Positions 44,612 to 57,072 of a DNA stretch of 64,000 nt are shown one piece after another. This DNA is from Puccinellia tenuiflora. Taxonomy: Eukaryota; Streptophyta; Magnoliopsida; Poales; Poaceae. The translations under genes and the position numbers were made by a program. Below the pieces are notes generated by a model, which saw nothing but the letters and a program-made list of their open reading frames with translations, had not been told where the DNA came from and made no database searches. Every line of letters starts with the position of its first letter. Position 1 is the stretch's first letter. The stretch is taken from positions 363,932-427,931 of the forward strand of contig QRDG01000534.1 of the NCBI GenBank assembly GCA_012064385.1, given 5' to 3'.

Positions 44612-44874
44612 GGGCTTAGCCCATTTATACTTAATCTCTTTAGCCTATAAATACTGGATGTAATCGTACGTGGAAAAGCAAGCAATAATAATGTCATTAT
44701 TGCCGACTCCTGAAGGGGTCGGTCTCCCACCCTAGCTCCGCCTCCCCTCCTGCGCCGCCTCTCCCTCTCTCGCGACGGCGCCCTGTCGCCGGCGTCCTCG
44801 CCTCCACGCACACACAACCCCCTCCTTCCCCTACAATCTACGTCCTAGATCGGGTAGACCAGCTGATTCTACCA
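44557..44874 (+). repeat. Fam6 3' LTR
   Basis: 318-bp partner of 41217-41535, ending CTGATTCTACCA. Confidence 0.92.
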
Positions 44875-44879
44875 GCTTC

Positions 44880-45724
44880 ATAGTCCTGAAATCTCCACAT
44901 GTAGCATCATCTACAATCCTCGCATGCTTGCTGCCATCTCCATGGACGATCATACTCCAATACTTGTCCATCTCCTCCTCGCCAGGCCCATTATTCCTAA
45001 GTGTAACAAACACATCCGTTTTAGGCAGTAGCATATTCTCATGTATATTTGGAAGAGTTCCAAGAAATGAAAGTACCTGATAATTTACTTGACATGCACG
45101 AGCTCGAGTAATAGGTCCTTGTATTTGTGTAGTAGTAGGACAAGTGGTTGTAACTCTAGTTGGGATGTCCTCATCATCCTCCCCTTCTTGAATTGAAGTC
45201 GTCCTCGACACAATCTCATCTTCTTCACTGAAGTAGGGCTTCAAATCTGCAATGTTAAAGGTGGGACTAACCCCATGGTTTGCAGGGAGCTCAAGTTTAT
45301 ATGCATTATCATTTATTTTCTCTAGCACCTTAAAAGGACCAGCAGCTCGTGGCTTTAATTTAGACTTGCGCAAATCAGGAAAACGATCTTTGCGCAAATG
45401 CAACCAAACAAGATCTCCAACATCAAAAACAATATTCTTTCTTCCTTTATCTCCATAAGATTTATATTTAGCATTCATACGCTCAATGTTCTCTTTAGTT
45501 GTCTCATGCAATTTTATAATCAATTCAGCACGTTGTGTAGCACCAAAATTATTTTGCACCGTAGATGGAAGAGGCAATAAATTAATAGGTGCACGAGGTA
45601 CAAAACCATACACAATCTTACTGGTAGAATGCAGTGAATGATTATAAGCAAATTCAATGTCAGGCAAACATTCTTCCCATAATTTCAAATTCTTTTTTAA
45701 AACAGCCCTAAGCATAGTAGAACA
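44880..45724 (-). pseudogene. Fam3 pol 3' end (integrase C-terminus and LTR-encoded tail)
   Basis: The minus-strand frame encodes the end of the integrase core (LKLWEECLPDIEFAYNHSLH) and the C-terminal domain (VGDLVWLHLRKDRFPDLRKS, AAGPFKVLEKINDNAYKLEL). It reads through the polypurine tract (IQEGEDDEDIP) into the LTR with GPITRARACQVNYQVLSFLG and NIHENMLLPKTDVFVTLRN. The residues encoded by the LTR resemble those of the solo LTR at 15048, so the tail is under some constraint or recently shared. Cut at 45724. Confidence 0.85.
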
Positions 45725-46758
45725 TGATGAGGACATCCCTAGTCCTTTACCTTCTTTTCCTGATGATGATGTTGCTGCACAAGACAAGCCTAATGAAGTG
45801 AGGATTGGACCAATGACAAGAGCTCGAGCCAAGTTACTTCAGCAGTAGGTGAACTCACTCTTAGTTGAAACTGATGTTTGTGTTGAGGAGAATTTTATAC
45901 TACCTAAATCAGGTTTGTTGATAACACAAGCATTGTATCTATATATTTTTTGTGCTCATCCCTAAAGTTGCATTCCCCCATTTATCTCCACCTTGTGCGT
46001 TTCCAGTGTGTCATACGATCAACACTAGGATTTGTTATTTGGTGTTGTTAGGTATCCCAACCAAGCTCCACCATATACCCTTGCTTGTCGTGTGATAGTT
46101 TTGGACCCTCGGTATTCGCTTTGTTACATCCGTGCACGCACCGTTTTTCTACCAGATTGGTAAGTACTCTCTATTCACTTTGGAACGATAAGATTCACCT
46201 TTCTTTCATTTTGGAGTGAGTTGTGAGTGTATCCACCAAAATCCTATTTTTGTTTTCACTAACCCACTAATCATGTCTCTTGAGGATGTTGATGTGTAGG
46301 CAAAGAAGGGTCCCACAGCCGTTGTGCATTGGAACGAGTATGAAGCACTACGTGACACCTTGCAGCGAAAGATCACCACGGTAATTGACCCAATTGATGA
46401 TGAGTTGCAACGTGTTGGGGTGCAAGTTGATGGAGTTGCAGCCACGGCAGAGGCAACACAAACTCAAGTCACAGCCTTACAAACATCCATCAATGCATTG
46501 ACACAGCAAGTCATGGAGCTGCGTACATTGTTTGATCGCCAGCGAGCGGTTGATGATGATCATAGCGTCAATGGAGAAGATGAACATGCTGCTGCTGGCC
46601 AGGGCGACAACCAAGAACAGCTTGGCCGTGGAGGTGATCGAGGACGCGGCTTTGCTCCTATTGGTGCAAGTCGTCACCTAGATTTTGCTGCTGCTCCACA
46701 TAACAGATAGGATGACGGGCTGGGCAAGCCTAAATTCTCTATCCCACAATTTACGGGT
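45725..46758 (+). mobile_element. Fam1-like element, plus strand, left of the Fam2 composite
   Basis: The LTR starts TGATGAGGACATCCC at 45725, encodes GPMTRARAKLL, and breaks off near 45938. A deletion joins it directly to the leader (45939-46272). The gag starts at ATG 46273 and continues to 46758, where the Fam2 composite is inserted; it resumes at 63816. The five bases to the left (45720-45724) are gaaca. Confidence 0.8.
46273..46758 (+). pseudogene. Fam1-like gag, first part
   Basis: MSLEDVDV then a stop at 46297, then an open frame with a coil (QTQVTALQTSINALTQQVME) and the start of the capsid domain (GKPKFSIPQFTG, after another shift near 46710). The frame is split at the cgggt target site of the Fam2 composite. 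Confidence 0.75.
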
Positions 46759-47880
46759 TGATGTAGCCCCACATGTGGACAACACCATGGACACCACGCC
46801 AAATGGCCCAATGACAAGATCAAGAGTCAACGCTCTTCATGAAAAGGTGACCTCGCTCCTCTCGATGTGTGATCTCGACCTCCCTTTGAATGGTTTGCTA
46901 CTTCATGCCGGTACCTTGTGCATACTCAGGATCCACCCGGATGATGACCCACAATGGAGTCAAGAAGGTGACCAAGAGATGGTCCAAGCTGATGGAGAAG
47001 ATGAAAAGAGGAGATCCAAGAAGATGGACAAGAAGAGGAGGATGGAGGCGAAGACAGGGTGGCCGGCCTCCCAGCCGGCCTAGGTCGGCCCCAAGGTCGG
47101 GCTCCAACCCGAGGCCGCCGGCCTCCCAGCCGACCTAGGCCGGCCCCCAGGCCGGGCCCCAACCCGAGGCCGCCGGCCTCCCAGCCGGCCTAGGCCGGCC
47201 CCCAGGCCGGGCTACACTCCGACGCTGCCGGCCCCCGTGCCGGCCTCCCAGCCGGCCTAGGCCGGTCCCCAGGCCGGCCTCCCAGCCGGCCCAGGCCGGC
47301 CCCCAGGCCGGGCTACACTCCGACACTGCCGGCCCCCGTGCCGGCCTCCCAGCCGGCCTCCTGGCCGGCCTCCAGGCCGGTGCCCCGCCTGAGCCAGCCG
47401 GCCTCCCGGCCGGCCTAGGCCGGCCCTCAGGCCGGTTTCCCACTTTTCTGCACCTTTTTGTAATAGACTATAAATAGCAGCTCCCTTTCCTTTCCTAGGG
47501 TCAGACTGAATTTGAGACTTGTGTGAGCTATGCTCCTCCTCCCTCGTAGCAAGGGTTCCTCGTTGAGGATGGATCTTGTTGTTGCTACTCTTTCACTGCG
47601 GTGTCTCTAGTAGTGCAAGCCAATCTTCACTGCGGTGATTCTATTGGATCGGTGGACCGGCCGGTAAGAGCAATCGGTTTCAATAAGAGTAAGTTTGGAT
47701 TTGATTCTTCAATCCAAAGGCTACCTTTTTTAGGGTTTGTTGTTGAGTGGAGATCTCAGCAGGATTTGCTAGTTATCCTTTGTGTTTTGCCACGAATCTC
47801 CCTCGCTACCCCTCCGTGTTCTTCGTGTTCATCCCTTTTCCCCCCTCAAATCCGTGAAGATCGGGAAAACCCCTACATCA
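46759..47880 (+). repeat. Fam2 LTR1
   Basis: 1122 bp, TGATGTAGCCCCACATG to CCCCTACATCA. The array of GGCCGG-rich units at 47068-47440 is the longest in the window. The primer site TGGTATCAGAGC follows at 47882-47893. Confidence 0.92.
47469..47476 (+). promoter_or_regulatory. TATA box of Fam2 LTR1
   Basis: TATAAATA about 30 bases after the GC-rich array. The equivalents are 51467-51474 in LTR2 and 63412-63419 in LTR3. Confidence 0.65.
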
Positions 47881-48370
47881 TTTGGTATCAGAGCAAGGGT
47901 TTCTACGGATTTGGATCGTGTTTCCACCTTTTATTAGCCATTTTCCACCAAAATTTTTCTTTCCCATACCAATTTCGAAAATTAAAAAAAAATAGCCCAT
48001 ATGGATTTCGTTCGATCTCTCGATTTGGTGAGCGATTTGTGGTTTTGATCCACGGATCTCGTGCTTAAGACCTTTCCCCACCTTTCTTTGGTGTTTCCTT
48101 GTGCCAATTTCACCCAAAATTCGTCGGATTGAAGATTTCATGGAGCAAATAGCTTTATCGTTTGCTTCGTTTCGATTTCTTGCCACTTTGCCATACCTAA
48201 GCTCCTCATAAGTGTGTGTGTGAGTCGCTTTTGGATTGCTAATCAAACACTCTTACTCTTGTGATACCTTTGCTTCGGAAGGCAACGTCCAATTGTCCAA
48301 TACTATCACCCAAAGGTAAGAGCGGTTATTAGCCACCATATATTCCACATATCACTTGTATTTGCTTATC

Positions 48371-50850
48371 ATGGCTAGGGAAGAACAAGACGCCGCCTTC
48401 GGCAAGCAAGAGGAGGCTCTCAAGAGGTACATCGACGACAACTTACGCCGCTATGAGGAGCGCCATCAAGCCGCTCAACGTGAAAACAATGAGCGCTTCG
48501 CTCAAATCCAAGATTCCATGAGCAAGCTCCTCGATCGAGATCATAGTCGCTCTTCAAGGTCAAGTTCGTGAAGCTCTCACCACTCCACCGCAAGAAGCCA
48601 TGCACGGAGTGAGAATGATCAAGGACATCGCCATCGCCAAGAGATGCCTCCCCAACAAGCGAACTTGGACCCTCACCAACACCAAGACCAACATCGTCAA
48701 GAAGCGCCTCACCCTCAAGCAAACTTGGACCCTCAACACCATCAAGATCGCCATCGACAAGAGATACCAATTCCAAATGCTAACTTGGATCCCCAACAAC
48801 GCCATGAGGATAATCGACATCATCGTCATGATCTAGCTCCACATCGAGCCCGCCGAGTGCCATTGGCCGACAATCATATTGATCTTGAAGATAATGAGGA
48901 TTATGTTCCACGCCACCATCTAAGGCATCGTCACCGAGAACGCCATCGCCACCATGATGATGATGATGATGAGGATGATCGCAAGAACCATTTCAATCCT
49001 CCCAAGCTCGTCATTCCTAAGTTCCATGGCACCAACGACCCGGAGGGCTACATTGCATGGGAATCCAAGGTCTCCAAACTATTTAGAGTCTACAAGGTAC
49101 CACAAGACAAACGAGTTGACCTCGCATCCCTAGAGCTAGAAGGCTATGCGCAACTATGATGGGAACAACTCCAAGCCTCCTTTGAAGACCCAATCGACAC
49201 ATGGAATGACATGAACAAGGAAATGCACAAGCGTTTTGTGCCGCATCACTACGCGCGCGATTTGTGCAAGAAGGTACAAGAGCTCAAACAAGGCCTCAAG
49301 ACGGTCGACGAGTACTACAAGGAGATGGAGTCAACTCTCTCCCGCACACACATTGTTGAGTCTGAGGAACAATCAATGGCACGCTTCTTGAACGGCCTCA
49401 CGTACCCCATAAAGAAGATAGTGGAATTCCAACCTTATGAGAACCTTGTTGAGCTTGTTCATCAAGCCATTAAGGCAGAGCGCCAACTCGCCGAAGAGCT
49501 CAAGTATGTCAAGGCCAAGTCCTTCTTCGCCACTAGAGCCATGACTCAAGTCCAAGCTCAAGGAAATATCAAAAGTTCTACACCGCAACCCACTACCACC
49601 TCCAAGAAGACGACGCCCTCACCCCAAGCCGCCAAGTCATATATCACTTGCTACAAGTGTGGAGGTCAAGGGCACAAGTCATTCGAGTGCACCAACAAAA
49701 AGGTGATGATCGTCAATGACAATGGAGACTATGAGTCTATGAGCGAAGACGAGTACCACGCATTGAACAAGGTGGCCAAGATGCAAAGCTTTGATGAAGA
49801 CGATGACTACATCTATTGTGATGGTGATCCCAACCCCACTCTAGTTGTCACTCGAATCTTGACTACAATCAACCAAGGTGGTGACGCTCAAAGATACAAC
49901 TTGTTCAAAACCAAGGCCGGCATCAACGGCAAATCAATCAAAGTAATCATTGATGGTGGGAGTTGTCACAACTTGGCAAGCAAGGAGCTATGTGAGAAAC
50001 TCAACTTGACGTACAAGAAGCACCCCAATCCCTACCATGTGCAATGGCTTAGTGATTCCGGCACCGTGAAGATCCAACACACGGTTCAAGAATCCTTCAA
50101 GATTGGCTCTTACGAGGACACGGTGGATTGTGATGTGGTACCAATGTCGGTTTGCCACTTACTTCTTGGCGCCCTTGGCAATTTGACAAGGCCATTACTC
50201 ATGACGGGCGCACCAACTACTATAGCTTCAAATGGAACAATAAGATCCTAGTGCTCCGCCCAATGACTCCAAGCCAAATTATCGCCGACAATGCCAAGAC
50301 AATTGTAAGAGCACAAGAAAAACAATCCTCTAGTGAGTTGAGTGGTGAGAGAGCGAACCACATTCACGTGAGTGAGAGCCAAAAGCCAAATATGAGTGAG
50401 AAAGGGAAAAGAGTGAGTCCCGGCATAGTCTTGTTAGCCACCAAAAGTGAGATGAGAGAAGTGAGAGCAAACCCATCCACTTTCCACTTCGTGCTCTTAT
50501 GCAAAGGAGATGGCAAAGACACTAACGACTTAACCCAACTTCTTCCGTCTATGTTGTCTATTTTGCAGGAATTCAAAGATGTTTTTCCAGATGAGCTACC
50601 TCAAGAACTTCCTCCCCTCCGTGGAATCGAGCATCGCATCGATTTCATTCCCGGCGCCCCACTACCCAATCGAGTGCCATACCGCACCAACCCCGAGGAG
50701 ACAAAGGAGATCGAGTGCCAAATTCAAGAACTCCTCGCCAAGGGACATGTTCGTGAAAGCTTGAGTCTGTGCGCCATTCCGGTCATCCTCATCCCCAAGC
50801 AAGACGACACACTCCGAATGTGCATGGATTGCCGTCCCATCAACAATATC
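48371..50850 (+). pseudogene. Fam2 interior A: gag, protease, start of RT
   Basis: Starts MAREEQDAAFGKQEEALKRY. Stops are TGA 48569 (CGA in copy B) and TGA 49157 (TGG in copy B). It includes the capsid core (LVIPKFHGTNDPEGYIAWES, HKRFVPHHYARDLCKKVQEL), an intact zinc knuckle (CYKCGGQGHKSFEC) and the protease motif VIIDGGSCHNLASKELC. A one-base loss near 50170 shifts the frame, which continues as 50152-50853 to the first RT motif (RMCMDCRPINNI). It is cut there by LTR2. Confidence 0.9.
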
Positions 50851-51842
50851 TGATGTAGCCCCACATGTGGAGAACACCATGGGCACCACGCCAAATGGCC
50901 CAATGACAAGATCAAGAGTCAAGGGTCTTCATGAAAAGGTGACCTCGCTCCTCTCGATGTGTGATCTCGACCTCCCTTTGAATGGTTTGCTACTTAATGC
51001 CGGTACCTTGTGCATACTCAGGATCCACCCGGATGATGACCCACAATGGAGTCAAGAAGAAGACCAAGAGAAGGTCCAAGATGATGGAGAAGATGAAAAG
51101 AGGAGATCCAAGAAGATGGGCAAGAAGAGGAGGAAGGAGGCGAAGACAGGGTGGCCGTCCTCCCAGCCGGCCTAGGCCGGCCCCAAGGCCGGGCTCCAAC
51201 CCGAGGCGGCCGGCCTCCCAGCCGGCCCAGGCCGGGCTCCTACCCGAGGCCGCCGGCCTCCCTGCCGGCCCAGGCCGGCCCCCAGGCCGGACCACACCCC
51301 GACGCTGCCGGCCTCCCAGCCGGCCTCCCGGCCGGCCACCCACCTGAGCCGGCCAGTCCCCCAGCCGGCCTAGGCCGGCCCCCAGGCCGGTACCCCGCCA
51401 GAGCCAGCCGGCCTAGGCCGGCCCCCAGGCCGGATCCCCACCTTCCTGCCCCGTTTTGTAATAGACTATAAATAGCTTTCCATTTTCCCCATTCGAAGGT
51501 TAGACTGAATTTGAGACTTGTGAGCCATGCTCCTCATCCCTCTGTGCTAGGGTTCCTCTTAGAGGATGGATCTTGTTGTTGCTACTCTTTCACTGAGGTG
51601 TCTCTATTGGATCGGTGGACCGGCCGATAAGAGCAATCGGTTTCAATAAGAGTAAGTTTGGCTTTGATTCTTCGATCCAAAGGCTGCCTTTTTGAGGGTT
51701 TGTTGTTGGGTGGAGTTCTCAGCAGGATTTGCTAGTTATCCTTGTGTTTTGCCCACGAATCTCCCTCGCTACCCTTCCGTGTTCTTCGTGTTCATCCCCT
51801 TTTCCACTCAAATCCGTGAAGATCGGGCCTAGCCCTACATCA
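50851..51842 (+). repeat. Fam2 LTR2
   Basis: 992 bp. It lacks a segment of about 35 bases (GTAGTGCAAGCCAATC region) present in LTR1 and LTR3. The five bases before it are atatc. The primer site after it is mutated (TGGTATGAAGAGC). Confidence 0.9.
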
Positions 51843-52867
51843 TTTGGTATGAAGAGCAAGGGTTTCCACGGATTTGGATCGTGTTTCCACCTTTATTAGC
51901 CATTTTCCCACCAAAATTTTTCTTTCCCATACCAATTTCGAAAATTCAAAAAAAAATAGCCCATATGGATTTCGTTCGATCTTTTGATTTGGTGAGCGAT
52001 TTGTGGTTTTGATCCACGGATCTCGTGCTTAAGACCTTTCCCCACTTTTCGTTGGTATTTTCCGGAGGCCTTTTCCGCTCCAAGTCCAAGCGTGCCATGC
52101 AATTCGTCGCCGGCGGTACTACCGTCCGAACGGCCGGTACTACCGCCCACAATCGGTCCTACCGCCCGTTCGGCCGGTGCTACCGCCGCACGACTATTCA
52201 CCGACTTCATCTTCGTGTCGCTTCATCGCTACCTCGACGACATCAAAGGTATAGCTTCCGACACATCCCTTTCCATTTCGCGAAACTTTTTCCTAGGAGC
52301 TAGCTCTTCATAGTGTGAGCATTGCACTAGTGTGACACCAAGTGACCATATCATCATCTTGTGAGCATCTAGTTGTAGCGGACTCGGCTCAGGCAAAAGC
52401 ATAAAGCAAAAGAGAAATAGAAAAGATTCAAAAAAAAGAGAAAAGCCGAGCCGTGATCCTAGTCCTCCCCAAGCTCCAATACCCAATAGAGAAACGGGTC
52501 CACTTGTGCAAATCGGGTGCTCCTTCCCATACACTTGAGCTAGTTGTCCTTCGAGAGGTGGTGCGGCACGAGCCTAGTCTTTGTTAGGTCCAAGTTGCTC
52601 TTTTCCATAGTCGCACCATCCACGTTTGCCTCCACGTGTGAGTCTCCTTTGTTTCTCGGATTGTGTGGTTAGTCTCTTTTGTTTCTTGATCTTTGTGGTT
52701 ATCCTCCACTTGTTGCAATAGCGTTTTCGTTGGTTTCGTTTCGATTTCTTGCCACTTTATCATACCTAAGCTCCTCATAAGTGTGTGTGTGAGTCGCTTT
52801 TGGATCACTAATCGACCAACTCTTACTCTTGTGACTCCTTTGTCTCGGAAGGCAAGGCTACTTGTCC
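51843..52867 (+). other. Fam2 interior B leader, first part
   Basis: Corresponds to the leader of copy A but carries about 650 extra bases (roughly 52050-52740), including a CCGGTACTACCG-type repeat (about 52115-52190). The frames here show no gene. The leader is split by Fam3n and resumes at 57943. Confidence 0.75.
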
Positions 52868-52872
52868 AATAC

Positions 52873-53740
52873 TGATAGGGCAAAGGTAGTCCGATCTTTC
52901 GATGAGATAGAGATACGTCGATTCTGGTGGAGTTCGACCTTGGCCATCCGACTTCCACGTACTAGTACGTAGCGCCTATGCAATCGCTAAACCAATCTCC
53001 GGGAGTTACCGATCCTGCAGCAGCACGATCAGCCTGACCAATCGGTCTAGTTCTACCTGCGATCGAGGAACAAGTAAGAACCAAAGATGCAATCACGAAA
53101 TTGCGGATGAAGTATGAGCTTTATTGAAAAGGCGGGATTCCGTAAGCGGTCTTGATCTGGTCGTTGGACACAAACCGAGTACACGAAGTTGCAGCAGTTG
53201 GCTAACTTTTAACTAAACAAAATCCAAGTCTAAACGATGACCAATGGGGGGTATATAAGGAGGACAGCCTTGGGTGGCGGCCAAGGAGGTGGGAGCACGC
53301 CCCAAGACACCCAAAACTGAACCCTAATTCGTACAAGGCCTTTGGGCCCAATTAGAGGTGACGCAACACCTTTTGACTCGAAATCTGGCCCAGTTTCTGC
53401 AACAGCCTTGTACTGTTTTGGACGCCAATTTATGCTCGTAATGAATTTGGAGGTGCGGCCAATTGTGTTGGAAAGTTCACGAGTTCCTCTTTCAAACAAA
53501 ACAAGAATCACCCAATTCGGAGTCCGGATGCAAAAGTTATCCTCGTTTGAAGTCAGGTATATTTCTGCAGTCCGAATCTGCGTCCCGAACGTGAAGAACT
53601 TGATCTCTAACTCCTTTTGGAACCAAGGTGATGTGGGAGAACTTCTTGAATAACACCTAATCATGTATCTTCGTGTTCCCATCATTTCTTGATCAACTAT
53701 GGTCTTGTTGGTCGTATCCGGCCTAGTTATGGCCTCCTCA
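52873..53740 (-). repeat. Fam3n 3' LTR
   Basis: 868 bp, minus strand TGAGGAGGCCATAAC (53740) to GCCCTATCA (52873). The element ORF stays open through the tract and about 170 codons into this LTR. Confidence 0.93.
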
Positions 53741-55510
53741 TCCTCCCTTTCTTGAAAATTAAGCCGTCCTCGGCGCTGTTTCTTCTGAAACAGGAATAAC
53801 AAAAGAGACAAAGTGTACACATGGTATATGTATATGTTATCCATTTTTATATCCCTCAATTGTTGCACATATGACACATTTATGTGGTGGTAATTGTCAT
53901 GTCTTGAGAAATATAAATTCAACGAATGATCAGCAAAAAAAAACCACATCAATCTATTGCAACGCAGTTTGCAAATATAAGTGAAGCTCTTATTCATACG
54001 ATCAGATTCGCAATGCTTATCATTAAACCATCCCAACAACGGTGCGTAAAAGTTCAGTGTATCATAATGTGAAGCCACAACTTTCTTAGTTAAGTAATCG
54101 TGTTTCAAGTTATTTGACATAAAATCAGCACCAATATTGGAGGTCATATCAAAATGATCAAGCATTTGCACCAAACTATTCTTTTTCAAAACAGCAAGGT
54201 CATCACATGTTATGAAAATTCTACACACCAAAAATCCATTGTCTACACCATACTCTCCGATCAAGTTAAATGTAACATTAGGTGCATAAACATTGTTTAA
54301 ACATGTGAGTTCAGCTATCTTATTTGTAGCATGTGAAAAAGACATAGGTGTATCCATGATTATAGACCATAATGAAGTATCATAAGAAACCTTAGCGAAA
54401 AGCTCATCATGTTCAAACAATTTTATGTGATCCAAATCAGATTTAGTAGACAAGACACACTGTTCATTCTCATCAGCAATTATTTCAGGACACACACACA
54501 AATCAATAGAAGAATTAAATTCAGCAATAGGTGCACTCGAAACATCATCTATCTCACTTGTTTGCGCACATGGTAAATTCAAATCAGTAGCAATGTCCTC
54601 TAACACTGGTGGTGTGACCAAATCAGCAAGAAATTCAACACAAGAATTATCTAATGAACTAGAGGATAAATCAATGTCATGCCGAGAAATATCATTGTTA
54701 CCTCTATTATTACCATTTATGTATGACTCAGATATTGTAGGTGCTGTCGGCGGCGGCAGTTCACATGTTGGAGGCGGGGTAATACTATGATTAGCAAACA
54801 TGGTTCCCATAGTAGGTGCAATGGTGGAAGTGACAACCGACTGAACTCTTGGGCTATGCACCTGACGCTTAGTTATCGTAGCGGCAACGCTTCTCTTTAT
54901 TTCCTGTTCAGCTTTGCAACAAAGACAATACAAACGATCCATAGGATAACACTCCTCATGAACTAGCATGTCCTGAATATCATGGTTTAACCCTCTCCAA
55001 AATCTATCCATAAAGTCTTCTTCATTTCCTTCTACGAATGCATGCAACAAGGTAGTTTCTAAATCATCATAATATTCTTTTACACTTTTATTACCTTGTT
55101 TCAAGTTTTGCAATTTCTTAACCATGTCACAGAGTGTAGTATGATGGAACAAATCGATATCGCATAGCAAGTTGTAGATCATGCCAAGTAGTAGGTATAT
55201 AATCAGAATATGATCGACAATATTCATTCCACCAAATAGATGCAAAATAAGTGAATGTACTAATGGAAGTTTTTACTTTCTCACACTCAGAAAAATTATG
55301 AGTCACAAATATAGCATTTAACTCAAATTCCCATTCAATATATATATCAGGATTATAACGACCCGCAAACGGTGGCATAGAAAGAATAACCTGATCATGT
55401 GCATTGTTATGCGTTTTTACCTCCCGTGATGGTTGTTGCTTTTTTGTAGGTGGTGGCAAATCTCTAACTATCGACACAGCCCAAGAACTCCTAACTCCGG
55501 AACCTGCCAT
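53230..55510 (-). pseudogene. Fam3n gag plus long unknown region, one frameshift
   Basis: Starts at ATG 55510 (MAGSGVRSSWAVSIVRDLPP). The gag core follows (ILSMPPFAGRYNPDIYIEWE, YRFVPSYYT). A one-base shift near 55130 breaks it, and it continues in 55245-53230 with MVKKLQNLKQGNKSVKEYYD and FMDRFWRGLNHDIQDML. About 400 further residues follow with no zinc knuckle, protease or RT. They include NKSFTYICKLRCNRLMWFFF, which resembles the Cys/aromatic units of the Fam2n ORF. The frame then passes through the polypurine tract (FQEREDEEA) deep into the LTR. The gag part could assemble particles; the rest has no assigned role. Confidence 0.7.
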
Positions 55511-57072
55511 GATTAGTAGAACAAGAAACAAATCACAAGTATATGTTCCTATCAACTATTGGGATGTGGTGGCAAACATGCAATCCGTCAAGCAAAATAT
55601 GAAGCTCTTACAAGTTCCTTACCAGGCAGGAGGGCGTCACGGCAACCACAAAGATCAGCACCCCAAAGATTGGATAAAGCGATTGCCAGGCGAGAGCACA
55701 ATGCACGTAGTACAAATATGTGGAGCTGTAGGTAGGCTTATATATATATATGTGGAACCACAATCACGTTAGTCAATGTAAAGTTGAAAATCTGCTCAAA
55801 GTATGTTAAGTGTTGGTTCTAGGCTAGACCGTACTAGAGACGCGAGCTTAAGACACAAAGATAATCATGAAAAGATGGGCTGAGAGTATTTTTTTTTTTG
55901 CGCTGTAGAAATAATAGCTGTGGTGAACTTTCACGGCCGGAGAAACAACTGATTCAGAGGATATTGCGGAGCAACAATTATCGGCCGAAACAAAAACCTG
56001 ATCTATATTTTTTTTCCAACTCCACGTCCGAGGCAGAAGAGGCGACCAAGATGAAGATACGAAGCTGACTTCCCAATAACGAATCAGCAATATTCTTTTT
56101 TTTACCGATCCGCTGGAGAAAACAACCAGATGCAAACTTTCCAAACCGATCCAACCCAAGGAATGATCACAACGAACAGCGGATTGATTGCCTCAAACGT
56201 GAGATGATTACCATGTGTGCGCGGCAGCGAATACCAAGACACAAGATTTTCTTGGAACCTGTACGCACAAATTGATATGTCAATCTGGCCAAGTGAAACC
56301 TGTACGTCAAGATAAAGATGAGATCGCCCTTTTTTCTTTCTCCTTTTTTTTTTACTTTCCGTTCGAAGCTTTGGAAAGCTAACAGAACACGGACTGAACT
56401 TTCTTGGAACGTGAAACCCAAAACCAAAATCCTTGACCGGCACTTTACTCCTTTTTTTTTTTGGCCGACACAAACAGATCAAGGATGGATCTCTCGTATT
56501 AACTAGAGCTGAGAGAGAAAGAAAAAAAATCGGCAGCCAAACTAACTTATCTCCACGATCCCTTTTTTTCTCTCTCTACGGGCCGAATTGTCCCGACCCA
56601 ACGCAGGGTAGAAAAGCGAGGCAAAGGCGCAATCAGCTAGAGGCAATGACAACGGGATTTGACGGAAGGTGTCGAAATAAAGGGATGATGAAGGCGTGAC
56701 CAAGAGTGTGGCGAGGCGGCAACAACAACGGTGGTGGCGATGAAAACAGTGATAGATGACGACAGAGAAGATATATGGTGGAGACAAACGTGCGGCGGAA
56801 GATGATGAAAAGGAAAAACAGCGTGACAAAACGTGACTAGAACTCGAAACTCTAAAAGACTAGACACTAAAAACCAGCAACTCGACACACGATGCAACAA
56901 AAATTCAACAAAACAAAACTAAGTGATTTGGCAAAAGGCTGAAACTGGTTGTAGGATAGGGTGATCTAATCTAAATATTTTTGTGTGGCTTTTTCGTGGA
57001 TTATAGGTATGAAAAACAAATCTAATCTAGGGATAAATTTTTTCACCGAGCAACCTAAAATCTGATACCACT
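55511..57072 (-). other. Fam3n 5' leader and primer site
   Basis: A 1.5-kb untranslated leader with several A/T homopolymers (for example near 55895, 56010, 56345 and 56450). The primer site is the complement of 57061-57070. The short ORFs here have no domain. Confidence 0.75.

Larger units (their letters stand above)
41217..44874 (+). mobile_element. Fam6 short-LTR chromovirus, internally deleted
   Basis: 5' LTR 41217-41535, primer site TGGTATCAGAT at 41539-41549, a short gag start, pol, and 3' LTR 44557-44874. It is flanked by gcttc (41212-41216 and 44875-44879). LTRs of 319 and 318 bp differ at only a few positions. Most of gag and all of the protease are missing. A chromodomain at the integrase end places it among chromoviruses (Reina/Tekay type by size and motif; inference). 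Confidence 0.92.
40587..45724 (-). mobile_element. Fam3 element, 3' end, split by Fam6
   Basis: The 3' LTR is 40587-41216 plus 44880-45176; together about 927 bp, the same length as the solo LTR at 15048. It is followed by a polypurine tract (complement GAAGGGGAGGA) and the end of pol to 45724. The Fam6 element 41217-44874 sits inside the LTR. The 5' part is cut off by the Fam1-like LTR at 45725. Confidence 0.85.
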
